DNA of 64,000 bases from positions 28,927,764-28,991,763 of the forward strand of contig NC_088306.1 in assembly GCF_032854445.1 (NCBI RefSeq), in the 5' to 3' direction. Within the stretch, counting starts at the first letter, position 1. Each line of letters starts with the position of its first letter. This stretch comes from Liolophura sinensis. Taxonomy: Eukaryota > Mollusca > Polyplacophora > Chitonida > Chitonidae. Below are positions 1 through 11,844 of this stretch, in pieces. Position numbers and translations under genes: made by a program. A model generated the notes under the pieces. It worked only from the letters and a program-made list of their open reading frames with translations. It searched no databases and had not been told where the DNA came from.

Positions 1-244
1 GTACACCGTGTTCTCAATCTCAATATCTCAATCCAGGTAAAAACACCAATTAAATACCCAGAATGTACCACAACATCCTGCGGCAAACTTTAGTAAATCT
101 TTTAAAGAAATTTAAAAGACATTGTGTCTAAAACTTAAGCAAGTTTCTATAATTCTAGCCAGGTAAAACGTTACTTGTGCACAAGATGAGAGCTTGGAGA
201 TAACTGAACGTCTTGAACTGACAAAAGACCTCCCAGGATGGTCC

Positions 245-1291
245 ATTCACAAACAACACAGATAAGACAACCTCCAGCATCCTATAGCCACAAACAACAT
301 AGACATTAAACACCTTTCGGCATACCACACCCACAAACAGCATAGATATTAAACACCTTTTGGCATACCACTTCCACAAATAACATAGATATTAAACACT
401 TTTTGGCATACCACATCCACAAATAAAATAGAGATAAGATACCTTTGTGCAACCCACATCCACAAACAACACAGAGATAAGACACATTTGGGCATCCCAC
501 ATCCACAAACAAAATAGAGATAAGACACCTTTCGGCATACCACATCCACAAACAACATAGATGTTAAACACCTTTCGGCGTACCACATCCACACCCAAAA
601 TAGAGATAAGATACCTTTCGGCATACCAGATCCACAAACAGCATAGAGATAAGACACTTTTCGGCATCCCACATCCACAAACAACATAGATATTAAACAC
701 CTTTTGGCGTACCACATCCACACATAAAATAGAGAGAAGACACCTCTCGGGATACCACATCCACAAACAACATAGAGATAAGACACCTTTCGTCATCCCA
801 TATCCACAAACAACATAGATATTAAACACATTTCGGCATACCACATCCACAAACAAAATAGATATTAAACACATTTCGGTATACCACATCCACACACAAA
901 ATAGATATTAAACACAATTCGGCATACCACATCCACAAACAACATAGATGTTAAACACATTTCGGCATACCACATCCACAAACAAAATAGATATTAAACA
1001 CATTTCGGTATACCACATCCACACACAAAATAGATATTAAACACATTTCGGCATACCACATCCACACACAACATAGATATTAATCACCTTTTGGCATCCC
1101 ACATCCACGCACAAAATAGAGAGAAGACACTTTTCGGCATCCCACATCCACAAACAACATAGAGATAAGACACCTTTCGATATCCCACATCCACAAAACA
1201 ACATAGATATTAAACACCTTTCGGCATCCCACATCCACAAACAACATAGATATTAAACACCTTTCGGCATACCACGTCCACAAACAACATA
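245..1291. repeat. 43-bp minisatellite (unit A)
   Basis: About 24 tandem copies of a 43-bp unit containing 'CATAGATATTAAACACC', 'TTTCGGCATACCACATCC' and 'ACAAACAA', with scattered substitutions. Because 43 is not a multiple of three, the open frames across it are repeat artefacts. Unit B carries a shorter version (about 0.6 kb). Confidence 0.9.
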
Positions 1292-1610
1292 GTTTGGTGA
1301 TGGAAAAATGAATGGTGTGAAAACATCAAAAGGGTTTCTGATATATCTTCGCCGGCCAAGTGATGTATATCGGATAATGTAATGAATCTGTTGAGTTATC
1401 ATACCTTGGTTCGAGACAATGGTAAGATAGGGATATGTGTATTGTCTACTCCTTTTCCCAGTTGCCTAGAGCAGTGGTGTGGGCGCGTGGTTTATAAGTG
1501 TAGGGGCCCGGATTTTAACGCCTGTGAATATTATTAAGTATATCGTGGATGTCGTAATGCAGCAGAGAGCAGTGAAGCGTAAGAGTGCAACAAATCTCAA
1601 CAGGATGTGG
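1292..1610. other. Spacer, nothing recognised
   Basis: Non-repetitive sequence between the minisatellite and the 0.94-kb repeat. It contains 'GAGCAGTGGTGTGGGCGCGTGG' type GC-richer patches. No coding signal was seen. The same spacer follows the minisatellite in unit B (about 36045-36345). Confidence 0.4.
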
Positions 1611-1619
1611 ACCAGATAG

Positions 1620-2570
1620 TTTTTCTCTTCTTAATCACCCTAAAATGCGAATACATAAACTCGTTTAACACGGGCAGTTGACCTATTTTTATATTTTTTA
1701 TAAACGTTAAAACCGTGGGAGTTGAGTGTTTCCTTTGGCGTGGATTGCTCAACAAACCTCCCAGCAGAGCTAAATTTTCTAAATTCGTAGCCGTCTTTGG
1801 CATAGCCCATGAGGCAAGGCGTGTATCCAGAAGATAAAAAAAAAATCACTTTTTTAAACAATGTTGTTAATTGCATACTTATTTTTATTGATTTTTTTCC
1901 CGCACTCAGAATGCGCCTTTATGCATTTTTATACAAGGTTTTTTTTTTTTTCAAAAATTGTTGTACTTAGCTACAAACTTTTCCGCACATTTTGCTCTGC
2001 ATATGTTTTCTCCTGGATATAAGGAGTTGATTTCAATGTAGGCACAAGGTTTTAATCGTAATGTCACATCAGGTAATATGACATCTCTTGTTGTATGTAA
2101 TTGTTTATTAAATGTGATGGAAACACATGGCTTCTGGATATGTCTATATGAGTGGTTATAAATAAGCTTAATATCATTGCTCTTTATTATCTAATGCAAC
2201 GAAAGCTATGAGGCCTTGGAACAAGTATTTTTTTTTTACATTTGAACATCAATAAAAACTGTTGACTGATTCTCTTTGCTTGATGTTGTCCAAATTTCGT
2301 ACTTCACATACTTCCTTAGTTCCATTGTGGTTTGTGTTTAACCCCGAAGAGCCCGATCATGGACACAAACATGGGGAAAATATTGCCTGGAAAAATTACA
2401 CTCAGTGGGCACAAAGATTTCCCAGAACGGTAAAATTTTTAGTTTGGCAACCATGGATGACCAAATATGGGAATGTTGCAAATGTACAACACCGGGTACT
2501 ACTAGTTGCCATTTAATATAAGAGCTGTAACACAATGAACAACATGAAACTAGGCAAACGTTTAAGTAAT
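1620..2570. repeat. ~0.94-kb repeat, single copy in A, tandem dimer in B
   Basis: Runs from 'ATCACCCTAAAATGCG' to 'GGATTTCACTT'. Unit B holds two head-to-tail copies: 36355-37290, close to this one, and 37297-38225, much more diverged. At 2566-2576 the A sequence switches from the end of B copy 1 to the end of B copy 2 across the shared 'ATTTCACTT', which suggests A lost the second copy. Short open frames inside (for example 2262-2516) are not recognised, and their reading frames differ between copies. I do not call a gene. Confidence 0.7.
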
Positions 2571-2631
2571 CCTACATCACGGATTTCACTTTGCAGATTG
2601 CTTACCAAACGCATGCCAGTTAAGCTAGGCC

Positions 2632-4173
2632 TTACACTGGCACCAGGCCAATCGCGTTTTCATCAACAATGCCGAATATAAATTCATTAAGAATGGTAAA
2701 ATAGTAACAGTTGCGTTTCTCATTGAAGCACAAACGAACATCGCACTTTTGACAATAGGTGTCAGTGTAAGCATGTTTGCATAGTCTCTCCAGTTTAATC
2801 GTCAGGTGCCCTACATTGTCAAAGCGCGCATCAGCAGGCTGGCCAACCCTCACTAGCTTTGGCGAATAGATCGTGACAGCATCTCCACTTGGCCTGCCCC
2901 TCTTTCGGATGGAAACATTCACAAGAATGATTACAGTTGAAACCGTTGTCGGAAACTTTCTCTGAGTCATTTTCCTTCTTTGCCAGCTCAGGTGCCTTGC
3001 CATGTTGTGGTAAAGGAGCCATACTTGGATAACCGAAGAGGTGAGGGTATCGCAGAAAAGGTCGACACACCATCTTCTGGATTTCATGGGGTATCTGTAC
3101 GTGGAAATCAATGATATCAAGGAAGTCACCTCCACCCTTGAGACTGCTGTAAGATTTTACAATGTTGCGACGAGGAACATCAATGTAGTCTTTTCTCACT
3201 CTTTCGCATCTTGCACTTCATACCACAGAACCACGCGTAACTGATGGGCAGTTCTACACAATGGTCAGAATTACCTCTGCCTTGTTTCTGTAGCTCTTTC
3301 TCGTCTTGACAATGGCACTTTGGTAGGCCATTTGCTCTGACTGTACCCAGACAGGAGATGCCACGTTCTTCCAGTTTTACTATCAAACGCATAGTTGTGA
3401 AAACATTGTCAACTATGGTTTTATAGTTTTTTTCCATCGGGAAGGGTCGAGCATGTTTTGGCTAGAACATTTCCAGATACAGCTACCCCCCTCCCCACTC
3501 GACTCCCTCCGCACTGTTTCCCTGCCTCCAACTTCGCTGATATACATAAAAATCATACAGCACTCCAGAAATACCACAACGACACCATATTTTAATCCCC
3601 CACTGGTGGAGTTTGTTGCGCATGTACTGCTTTACACTGCTGCATTTTCCCTTCGTCGATAGAATTGTATTCTCTCAACAGTTAGGCAGTTATCGCTAAA
3701 CATAGTAAACATGGTCTAATTTTCCAATTTTTAAGTTTATCATTATTTTCTCCCATAAAATTAAGGTTATTGACAATATGAAGGAGTGCAAGAGTATTCA
3801 GAAATCTGTTCCGATTCGTAATATCAACTACAGGTAAATATCTTATATCTGTTTCGCAAATTCAGCTTCCAGACATTCGCACGAGGCCCATCCTCAAAAA
3901 TATTCCAATCACCTGCTCCAGTTCCTTTACAGTTGTGTCGAGTTCTCTGTCCGATTTTTCAGTAGCATACGCATTGGTCGGGTGACAGGTGTCATCTTCA
4001 TCAAAAAGATCGCCTGTGTCACTTTCATTTCCAATTTCAAGCATAGGGAGAGCGCCAGCAACATTATACAATTTCTGTGAAGACATTTCGACTGAAAAAA
4101 TATTGATACAGTAGTTACTTATTTGGTGTTGTGAAGATACGAAAAGGGTATATGCCATTTTACTTATCATCAC
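2632..4173 (-). pseudogene. piggyBac-type transposase, broken
   Basis: On the minus strand, pieces of a piggyBac transposase lie in the expected order but in several frames. Near 3862-3910 there is an N-terminal piece with 'LEQVIGIFLRMGLVRM'. At 3340-3437 lies 'KNYKTIVDNVFTTMRLI' followed by 'LEERGISCLGTVRANGLP', which is the family's 'DNFFTS ... TGT.R' block with its catalytic Asp. At about 3080-3199 lies 'RKDYIDVPRRNIVKSY' and then 'GGGDFLD', the third-Asp block. At 2700-2780 a Cys-rich tail reads 'YCQKCDVRLCFNEKRNC', as in the C-terminal zinc-binding domain. The frame is broken several times; for example A has one extra T at about 3425-3430 relative to unit B. No TTAA-flanked terminal repeats could be fixed. 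The family assignment is from recognised motifs and the element is inactive. Confidence 0.85.
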
Positions 4174-5389
4174 ACATTTTTACATGCTTTTCATTTTTAC
4201 TTACATATGCCAAGAACAAGATTAAGTTTAAAGATCTTGTCTGATTGACTGTACAGAAATTGGCATGTTAAATTTATGGCAGAAGCCTTTAGCAACCAAT
4301 GATACACTTGTGTACACTGCTTAATATGTTTTGAAAAATTTCTTAAATCTGCCAGTGAAGTGATTATACTTTACACCTAACGAAAGCTAAATGTTGGATT
4401 ATTGTTGCTTTTGATGTCAGTATGAAACGCTGAATACAAAAACTCAGATTGAATTTTAGCATCTGCAGACCAGTCGTGCAGAAATTGAGATTAGTCACCC
4501 CCTAATATCCAATATTGCGCGTAAACAGCTGTGCGATGACAATGTGGCAACAGTAAATCTAAAAACTACCTAGTACAGATGTTCCCAAAGTAATACGTGG
4601 CCGTCCATGTTGCCAGGACAAGTTACTTCATCCTACCCTAGCTGTCACCGAGTTGTCAAGGTGCATGCTTTTACAAATTCCCTGTACAAGAAAATAAACA
4701 TTGAAAATGCACCCTGTATTTCCTGGAGATTGAAATTCCCTGCTCTCACCGTCCGTGGGGATTTCGTGAAACTCGGCTGGTCGTTTCCTTAATTTAACGT
4801 TCAGTTGCCTTTGACCAACAGGCAGTCCGGTCCACAATCCTTCATATCAGTGAAATTTATCAAGTATGGAGAACCGTGTGCATAGATCCTGCATATACAT
4901 GTTTACAGTAACCGTTTAACAGAGTTCATGATGCTTTTTTTTGGGAGAAATTGGGCCACCTCAGATGTCTCAGTAATATCGTAGGTAATTTTTTGTTAAA
5001 CATTCTTATGAGTGTGTATAACCCAGACACAAAAAACCCAAAAGTAATAAGGAGATAACGCACGCCACATGGTATAATACAGGAAACATTCACGTGACGG
5101 GCAAATATTTTACTGACCTGAGGGCTATTATAAAAAAAAATGAAATCAAGGCCAAACGGAAACACGCTTCTCGTATATGAAACATGAAGGCTAAACCTAA
5201 AAGTGATTAACTGTTCTAAAAACAAAACTTCAGCGATCTCATGTTAAGCAATACTGTCTGTATAGCCTATACTCGTGTGCTGTGTTCCACGGGACACGCA
5301 ACTGCGTTTTGAATTGCTCACCCGAAATATAGTTCATCCGTTTGATACAGTTTGACTTTCAGGTCTATTCGGTCTCTCTCTTTTCGATT
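4174..5389. other. Spacer, nothing recognised
   Basis: Unique-looking AT-rich sequence shared with unit B (about 39320-40310). A part of A, about 3690-4405, is missing from B and includes the N-terminal end of the piggyBac remnant. Short open frames at 4607-4792 and 4926-5225 show no family signature. Confidence 0.4.
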
Positions 5390-5694
5390 ATATATAAGGT
5401 TTGATTTAACTATAACGTATTATACAAATATAACGTATTTTACATATAAGGTCTGATTTGAAAAAGATACTGTACAGATATAAGGTATTGTATATATAAC
5501 GTTTAATTTGACAGATATAACGTATTTTAAATGTGAGGTTTGATTTGACTATAACCCATTATACAGATATAACGTATTCTACATACAATTTTTGGTTTGA
5601 CTAAGACATTAAACAGAAATAAAGTATTTTACATATAAGGTTTGATTTGACTAAGACATTATACAGACATTAACGTATTTTAAATATATCAAGT

Positions 5695-5810
5695 GCAACT
5701 TATGCTGGCTTCCTCTCCGGCTGTACGTAGGAAGGTCTTGCAGCAACCTGCGGATGGTCGCGGGTTTTCCTCGGGCTCTGCCCGGTTTCCTCCCACCATA
5801 ACAAATAAAT
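5695..5810 (+). mobile_element. SINE-II fragment
   Basis: Contains the body 'TATGCTGGCTTCCTCTCC', 'CAACCTGCGGATGGTCG' and 'TTTCCTCCCACCATAA'. It lacks both the tRNA-like head and the normal tail. In unit B (41385-41495) a solo LTR sits immediately to its left. Confidence 0.75.
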
Positions 5811-5836
5811 GAATAAATATTTTAAATATAAGTTCT

Positions 5837-6085
5837 CGGTTAACGCGCAAGCGCAGCGTAATGACCCAGGAGTCTCTCACCAATGCGGTCGCTGTGAGTT
5901 GAAGTCCAGCTTATGCTGGCTTCCTCTCCGGCTATAAGTGGAGAGGTCTGTTGACAACCTGCGGATAGTCGTTGGTTTCCCCCGGGCTTTGCCCGCTTTC
6001 CACCCACCATAATGCTGACTGCCGTCATATAAGAGAAATATTGTTGAGTGCGGCGTAAAACACCAATGAAATAAATAAATAAATA
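5837..6085 (+). mobile_element. SINE-II, nearly complete
   Basis: The head is truncated. The body contains 'CACCAATGCGGTCGCTGTG', 'GCTGGCTTCCTCTCC' and 'CTTTGCCCGCTTTCCACCC'. The tail is 'GAGTGCGGCGTAAAACACC' followed by AAAT repeats. This is a tRNA-derived SINE, as judged by the full-length relatives at 30333-30583 and 60783-61045. Confidence 0.85.
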
Positions 6086-6324
6086 TAAGATTTGATTTGA
6101 CTAAGACATTGTACAAATAAAACGTATTTTAATTATGAGGTTAAATCTGACTATAAGGCATTATACAAATATAATAATATTTTGCATAAAATGTTTGATT
6201 TGACTAAGACATTAGGCAGATATACCGTATTTTACATATAATGTTTGACTTGACTAAGACGTTATACAGATATACTGTATTTCACATATAGTGGTCATTT
6301 TCAATGTTATTTTGGTCATATTTT

Positions 6325-6475
6325 CAAAGAGCCTCTCGCCAATGCGGTCGCAGTGAGTTCAAACCCAGTTCATGCTGATGGTGATGGATTTCTCCATTCC
6401 ACTTGAATGATGGCCGCCGTCTTAAAAGTGAAATATTCTTGAGTACGGCGTATAAAAACGATCAAACAAATACAT
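6325..6475 (+). mobile_element. SINE-II fragment with internal deletion
   Basis: Carries 'CGCCAATGCGGTCGCAGTG' and then the tail 'GAGTACGGCGTATAAAAAC'. About 60 bases of the middle, present at 42040-42100 in unit B, are missing here. Confidence 0.7.
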
Positions 6476-7612
6476 ACGGAGATGTCCATACACCAACAGA
6501 ACATGCTCACACCGACAGAATATGCTCATCGTAACGCACTTATAGTGTATGGTAATGCACTAACAGATAAAAGTACAGTCGTCCTGAGCTCACTACGCTG
6601 TTAGCTTCGAATATTGTCATCTTTATATTTAAGAAAAAAGAGCATTCATTAAAATCTGTGAGCGGTAAGCTGCATAAAGCATGCAAATGCGTGTTATCGT
6701 TTAGGTAGGTCACTTCAACAAACAGGAAAAATTTAGCTAAAAGCATTTAAATCTGCCATGTATTTGACAAATGAAGCGCGAAGAAACAGCCTGAGCAAAA
6801 GCACGTTTGTTTGTATTTTTCGCCAGGACGATTTGAAATTTCGATTGAAAGTAATCACCAAATAGTCAATTTTATGTTGAGATGCAAATCAGATTCTAAT
6901 AATATTTTCTCTTTACTTGTAAAACACTAGACATGTTGACCTGGCATATCAATTAGTTTTAAAACTCACACAGTCCCCCCCCCCCACCCCCCACCCCCCA
7001 CCCCCACCCAAGCATGCATGATGCTGGCCTACGTCGTATAAATGAAATGTTAATGACTACTGTGTAAAAGACCAATTAAATAAACACAGAAGTCAAATAC
7101 GCCCTTCTTTCGTTTAATACAGGTTCAATCTCGATGGTAGTGTTGCTCCTTTGTGTGCAGAATGTGGTACCGAGTATGTAAATGTACGATTGACATTCTA
7201 AGACGTGCATAACAATTTTTCAGTCATATGGCGACGAAGAGTCATTAGGTTGTGTACGTATACTGTGTCCTTGTGGTGGTAGGACGAGGCAGTGCCGCCT
7301 ACGTATCATGCCGACAAGACACTCCACCCAGACAGCTTATACTGACGCTGGGCCAACCATCACCTTCTCTTTTCTTTAACCTCTTAATGCAGGTCCAGGT
7401 CTCCTGATTTGGAGGCGTGTGATGTAGGGCATCAGACATGTTCTGGATGACTGTCCAGACTTTATTCATTATCTGCAAGCATTCTATACATTCGACTCAA
7501 TATATTATTTCTTTTACAGTGTCCTCAGAAATATTGTCATTAATTGTTAGGCCGGCTGGCCAATACCATAAAATAGAGTTTTTTGACACCACATATATAC
7601 ATTTTATGAGAC
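6476..7612. other. Spacer with poly-C tract and SINE scraps
   Basis: Mostly unrecognised. A C-rich tract lies at 6976-7013 and is much longer than its unit B counterpart. It abuts a SINE-II tail (7014-7085). A minus-strand scrap of SINE-I is at about 7217-7252 ('GTCATATGGCGACGAAGAG'). A piece of another repeat, 'CACTCCACCCAGACAGC' then 'TATACTGACGCTGGGCC', lies at about 7320-7355. Confidence 0.5.
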
Positions 7613-9104
7613 TAATCTGACGGCCAAAAGAAACTTGACAAAGAGATCAAATGAACTTATTTTGCCAAAGCAAAAAACAGGATGACTCAAATTTAATACA
7701 TTGAAGACCAGTGACTTTGGATGTTGAAAGTCTTGAGTAAGAACGGTCAAAGCAGCCCTCAAAACATTTTACAGGTAAACAAACAGAGCAGAGGGAGAAA
7801 AATAGCCATTCCACCTTGGTTAACAATGGGCAGAGTATACAGAAAGTTGATTGTTTTTAAAATCAGTCAATAGGAAAACCAATCAATATCACGTGTGGTC
7901 ACCCCTTTCTTCAATGCATGCAAAAACTCTCCGACGTATAGAAAAGTCAGTCGTCTGATGAGATGAAGTGGGCTTCGTTGGGATTCATCTTGGAGAGCGA
8001 ACGCCAGTTCTTGTCGGTTGGCTGCAAGGTGTGGCCGTGGTCTTACTCGACGACCTATGATATCCCAAAGGTAGAGTATATGGAGGACATATCCGCGGAA
8101 CGTGCAGGCCACGGCAAGACGACGTCTTCGGCGTTCAGAAAGTTCTGGGCAACTCGAGCTGTGTGGGGTCTGGCGTTGTCTTGCCGGTACAGGACATCAC
8201 GTGGCTGCTATTGAAGGAATGGCAGGACAACAGGACGTAGAATTCCATCCACTTAACGTTGAACTGTTAGGTTTCCGTAAATGATGACCAATCGTGTCCG
8301 TTCCTTTCCATAAATCTCACCCCACACCATCCCGCTGCCGCCACCAGACGGTACCACCTTCTAGACCCATGATGCAGCAGTTCGTTCGCGTCTTCGACAG
8401 TACACTCGCTGTCTGCCATCGGCACGGAAGATGCAGAAGCGGCTTTCATATGTGAAAACAACATGTTGCCAATCACGTCGCTGCCAGCGGCGTACAATTC
8501 GAACCCATCGCTAGCTCTGTCGACGATGTTCGGCTACAACTGCCCACTGAATGGTCGATAGGCCCTAATTCCGTGAGTCACGAGTCTCCTGGACACGGTC
8601 TGCCGACTAACCAGGTGACCTAAGGCACTGATTGACGATGACGTCACTGTCAGAAAGAGGTTCCTCAGGTGTAAGGTGCGCATGTATCCGTCTTCTCGTA
8701 GGCGTAGTTACCCTAGGCTTACCTGTTTTTGGCCGGTCCGATGTCTGCCCTGTCTGTCTGTATCGTTGCATTAAGTTTGATATAGTTACACGAGAGCAGC
8801 CGAAGGTCCTTGCAATGTGGGCGGACCCCATACAGCTCGAGTTGCCCTCTCGCGTTGTTCTGGGGTGAATCGAGGCATTACTTTGGTGGTTTTTAGTCAG
8901 TGTGCAAGTCCAACACACTATGTGTAAAGTTTTTATAGACTTTCAACTTTCGTTGTCTCCAAAAAAAATTCGTGTGGGCGTATATAACGCTTGTCGCACA
9001 TGGCAATATGCTTGCTACAATGTTTCCCTACAATAAATTGGCATTAATTTGCTGAAAAGGCTGGTTAAATTTAACTCACGGAGTTACTTTTGGCCGTCAG
9101 TTTA
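7613..9104 (-). mobile_element. Tc1/mariner-type DNA transposon, old copy
   Basis: Flanked by TA dinucleotides (7613-7614 and 9103-9104), with terminal inverted repeats. The left end reads 'TAATCTGACGGCCAAAAG' and the right end, read inward, reads 'TAAACTGACGGCCAAAAG'. Its length of 1492 bp is normal for Tc1-like elements. It encloses a decayed minus-strand transposase. The unit B copy (44046-45537) has exactly the same length and ends, so the insertion predates the A/B duplication. Confidence 0.9.
7867..8918 (-). pseudogene. Tc1-like transposase, broken
   Basis: The N-terminal piece (8607-8918) contains the helix-turn-helix signature 'IARTFGCSRVTISNLMQRYR' and the GRPR-like hinge 'PKTGKPRVTTPTRRR'. 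The middle is frameshifted. The C-terminal piece (7867-8112) contains 'LWDIIGRRVRPRPHLAANR', which matches the family's '..LWD..GRR.R.RP' motif at the third catalytic position, followed by an 'ELAFALQDE' helix. The recognisable order is correct, but no single frame spans the protein, so it is inactive. Only about seven differences from the unit B copy were counted by eye over some 1.4 kb. Confidence 0.88.
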
Positions 9105-9371
9105 TATACTAAAAATACTCACCTGATGTTCGGCTCTTCTGTTCTGTTTTTTGGTGCAATCTTGGAAGTTAACATCGCATCGAATTCCTTTCATTGCCTA
9201 TAAACATATTCAGATCGAGAGTCGCGAAATGGCCGAAATATTGCATACCTGTACCTGCCTTTCACCCAGCATAATTCATAAATTTATTAAATAATTAATT
9301 AAATTATCCATTCATTCCTCAGCCTTTATCTCATTACCAACATAAATCTTACTCGCGATGATTTCCAAGCA
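9105..9371. other. Spacer, nothing recognised
   Basis: AT-rich sequence between the Tc1 element and the 45-bp minisatellite. It is nearly identical in unit B. Confidence 0.4.
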
Positions 9372-10481
9372 ATGATATCTGTTAAAAACGATGTGCTAAT
9401 GAATGACGAAATACGGTATGGACGCTCCACTTATGACGTGCAAATGTACGACGAAATACGTGAAGGACACTTCACTCATAACGTGCGAATGTATGACGAA
9501 ATACGATCTGGACACTCCACTCATGACGTGCAAATGTATGACGAAATACGATCTGGACACTTCACTCATGACGTGCAAATGTATGACGAAATACGATCTG
9601 TACACTCCACTCATGACGTGCAAATGTATGACGAAATACGATCTGGACACTCTACTCATGACGTGCAAATCTATGACGAACTACGATCTGGACACTCTAC
9701 TCACGACGTGCAAATGTATGACGAAATACGATCTGAACGCTCCACTCACAACGTGCAAATGTATGACGAAATACAATCTGGACACTTCACTCATGACGTG
9801 CAAATGTATGACGAAATACGATATGGACGCTCTACTCACGACGTGCAAATGTATGACGAAATACGATCTGGACACTTTACTCACAGCGTGCAAATGTATG
9901 ACGAAATACGATCTGGACACTCCACTCATGACGTGCAAATGTATGACGAAATACGATCTGGACACTTCACTCATGACGTGCAAATGTATGACGAAATACG
10001 ATCTGTACACTCCACTCATGACGTGCAAATGTATGACGAAATACGATCTGGACACTCTACTCATGACGTGCAAATCTATGACGAACTACGATCTGGACAC
10101 TCTACTCACGACGTGCAAATGTATGACGAAATACGATCTGAACGCTCCACTCACAACGTGCAAATGTATGACGAAATACAATCTGGACACTTCACTCATG
10201 ACGTGCAAATGTATGACGAAATACGATATGGACGCTCTACTCACGACGTGCAAATGTATGACGAAATACGATCTGGACACTTTACTCACAGCGTGCAAAT
10301 GTATGACGAAATACGATCTGGGCACTCCACTCATGACGTGCAAATGTGTGACGAAATACAATCTGGACAATTAACTCATGACGTGCAAATGTATGACGAA
10401 CTACGGTATGGACGCTCCACTCATGAATTAGGTTTTTTTCCCATCGCAATTAGGTCATTGAAATTGGAAGCTCAGTTTTAA
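9372..10481 (+). repeat. 45-bp minisatellite with long open frames (369 codons)
   Basis: About 23 units of 45 bp. In one plus frame each unit reads 15 residues, 'MYDEIRSGHSTHDVQ' with variants such as 'SERSTHNVQ' and 'YGRSTHDVQ'. A second plus frame (323 codons) and minus frames are also open. A stop-free 45-bp unit opens frames automatically, so this is weak evidence for a protein. Nine units form a 405-bp higher-order block that is present twice here (period 405: 9541 equals 9946) and once in unit B, where the frame is 234 codons. Ends unique to the frame are 'MISVKNDVLMN' and 'LGFFPIAIRSLKLEAQF'. No signal peptide, domain or splice context was recognised. Confidence 0.75.
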
Positions 10482-11199
10482 CACTGTATAATTTGACTAA
10501 CCTATGAAACTGAACAGAAAAAAATGGTATGTTGCCTGAGGTGATTTGGAGCCGCTGGCTTCAGCCAAGGAAGTCACCATTCCAAATGACCAAGTGGCTT
10601 CACCCCTGTGTGCGAGGCGGAGTCAGTTGCCATAACATACACCACGGCTACGTTACTACCTGGAGAATATCCCCATGCTTCTATTGTAAAACAAATACTC
10701 AAATAAGGTGTTAAAAGTAAATAAGAAAGTAAACAGAATTAAAGACGTACAGCATAGAGAATAAATCCAGAGCACTGAGTACGATAGCTGGCAGGTGTTC
10801 ACCACTAACCAGTCAAATACGGACTTTTGTCAGTTTTCCCGCCAGGGTGTTATTCTAACTGTCCATGTAAATGCAAAAATAGTATGAAATTACAAGCCAT
10901 TTAACACGATGCCTCAAGCAGAAGTAAGTAAAAAAGAGTGAGGTGATGTTAAGTGTAATTTACTAGACGGCGCAGGTCAAGAATTAATCAAAATATTGTC
11001 ATTACATTTAACATACAATAAAAAAATCAGTCGCTTTTACATATCTCTATACATACTTCCATACCTGTTGTAAGAAGTAAAAAGCTGCATCGAAAATCTT
11101 TCAGGTTGTGACCTTTTGTAAAAACCATTTAGGATGTATGTAACGATGCCGCCTTGCCTCAAGACACAGCATATGGAACACACATCTAACGACTGCACC
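10482..11199. other. Spacer, nothing recognised
   Basis: Unremarkable sequence, almost identical in unit B (46510-47227). No coding or RNA signal was seen. Confidence 0.4.
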
Positions 11200-11557
11200 G
11201 GCCCGGATAGCACAGTTGGTAGAGCGTCCGCTTCGGGACCGGTACATCCAGAATCAATCCTTGATCGAGTCACACCTAAGACTTTAAAAGAGTACGTTGT
11301 AACTTCCTCGCTTGGCGTTCAGCATGAAGGGGATAGTGGAACGACTGGTTGACCCGTATCAGTATAATGGCTCAGGCGGGGCGGCTTACTTGCCTTCGGT
11401 AAGTCGTCTCAGTGAAGCAGCACTAAATAAAAGAGCGGTGGAAATCCGTCCTGCAACAAGGAGGCACATTGCACATACATGCACCCTAATGATTCCTCGT
11501 CGTCATATGACTGAAAAATTGTTGAGTACGACGTTAAACCACAAGCACTCACTCTAA
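11200..11557 (+). mobile_element. SINE-I, full length
   Basis: The tRNA-like head has an A box in 'ATAGCACAGTTGGTAGAGCG' and a degenerate B box near 'AGAATCAATCC'. The body includes 'GACTGGTTGACCCG' and 'CAACAAGGAGGCACATTG'. The tail includes 'TCGTCATATGACTG' and 'ACGACGTTAAACCACAAGC'. A partial repeat of the tail follows at about 11565-11605. The same insertion is in unit B, so it predates the duplication. Confidence 0.85.
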
Positions 11558-11844
11558 CGACTGCTAACAAAATTGTTAAGTACGACGTTAAAAAGAAGCA
11601 TACATGCATATACATGCTCTATAAATGATTTCAGTCAGTTAATATGGAACTATTATTTCCCTCACGCAATATTGACTTATTCAGCTATTGAGAGGTGTGG
11701 TTAAAACAACAAACACACGAGGAGTTGTATCAGTCTATATATGGTGTTATTCAAATGAAATTAAACAGCTACTTCTTCCATCATCACATAAAATACACAC
11801 CAAATCTCGTAAGAGGACTGTACAAGCACTGTCCACACTGGCTA

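Larger units (their letters stand above)
5390..6300. repeat. AT-rich ~52-58-bp degenerate tandem repeat interrupted by SINEs
   Basis: Repeated phrases 'AGGTTTGATTTGACTA', 'ACATTATACAGATATAA' and 'CGTATTTTAAATATA' recur about every 52-58 bases from 5390 to 5690. They resume at 6085-6300 after a block of SINE sequence. The SINEs clearly inserted into an existing tandem array. Confidence 0.8.

Noticed and set aside
155-1283. Many minus-strand ORFs (67-167 codons) rich in 'VDVVCRKVFNIYVVCGCGMPKG'-type repeats
   Set aside because: All lie in the 43-bp minisatellite. The unit length forces frame cycling, and several frames are open at once.
2262-2516. 84-codon ORF in the 0.94-kb repeat
   Set aside because: The frame is not preserved across the three copies and no family is recognised.
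9396-10370. Minus-strand repeat ORFs ('SYFVIHLHVMSGVSR')
   Set aside because: Shadows of the 45-bp minisatellite, opened by a stop-free unit.
11200-11275. tRNA gene
   Set aside because: A and B boxes are present but the cloverleaf is degenerate and the sequence continues into a SINE body and tail.
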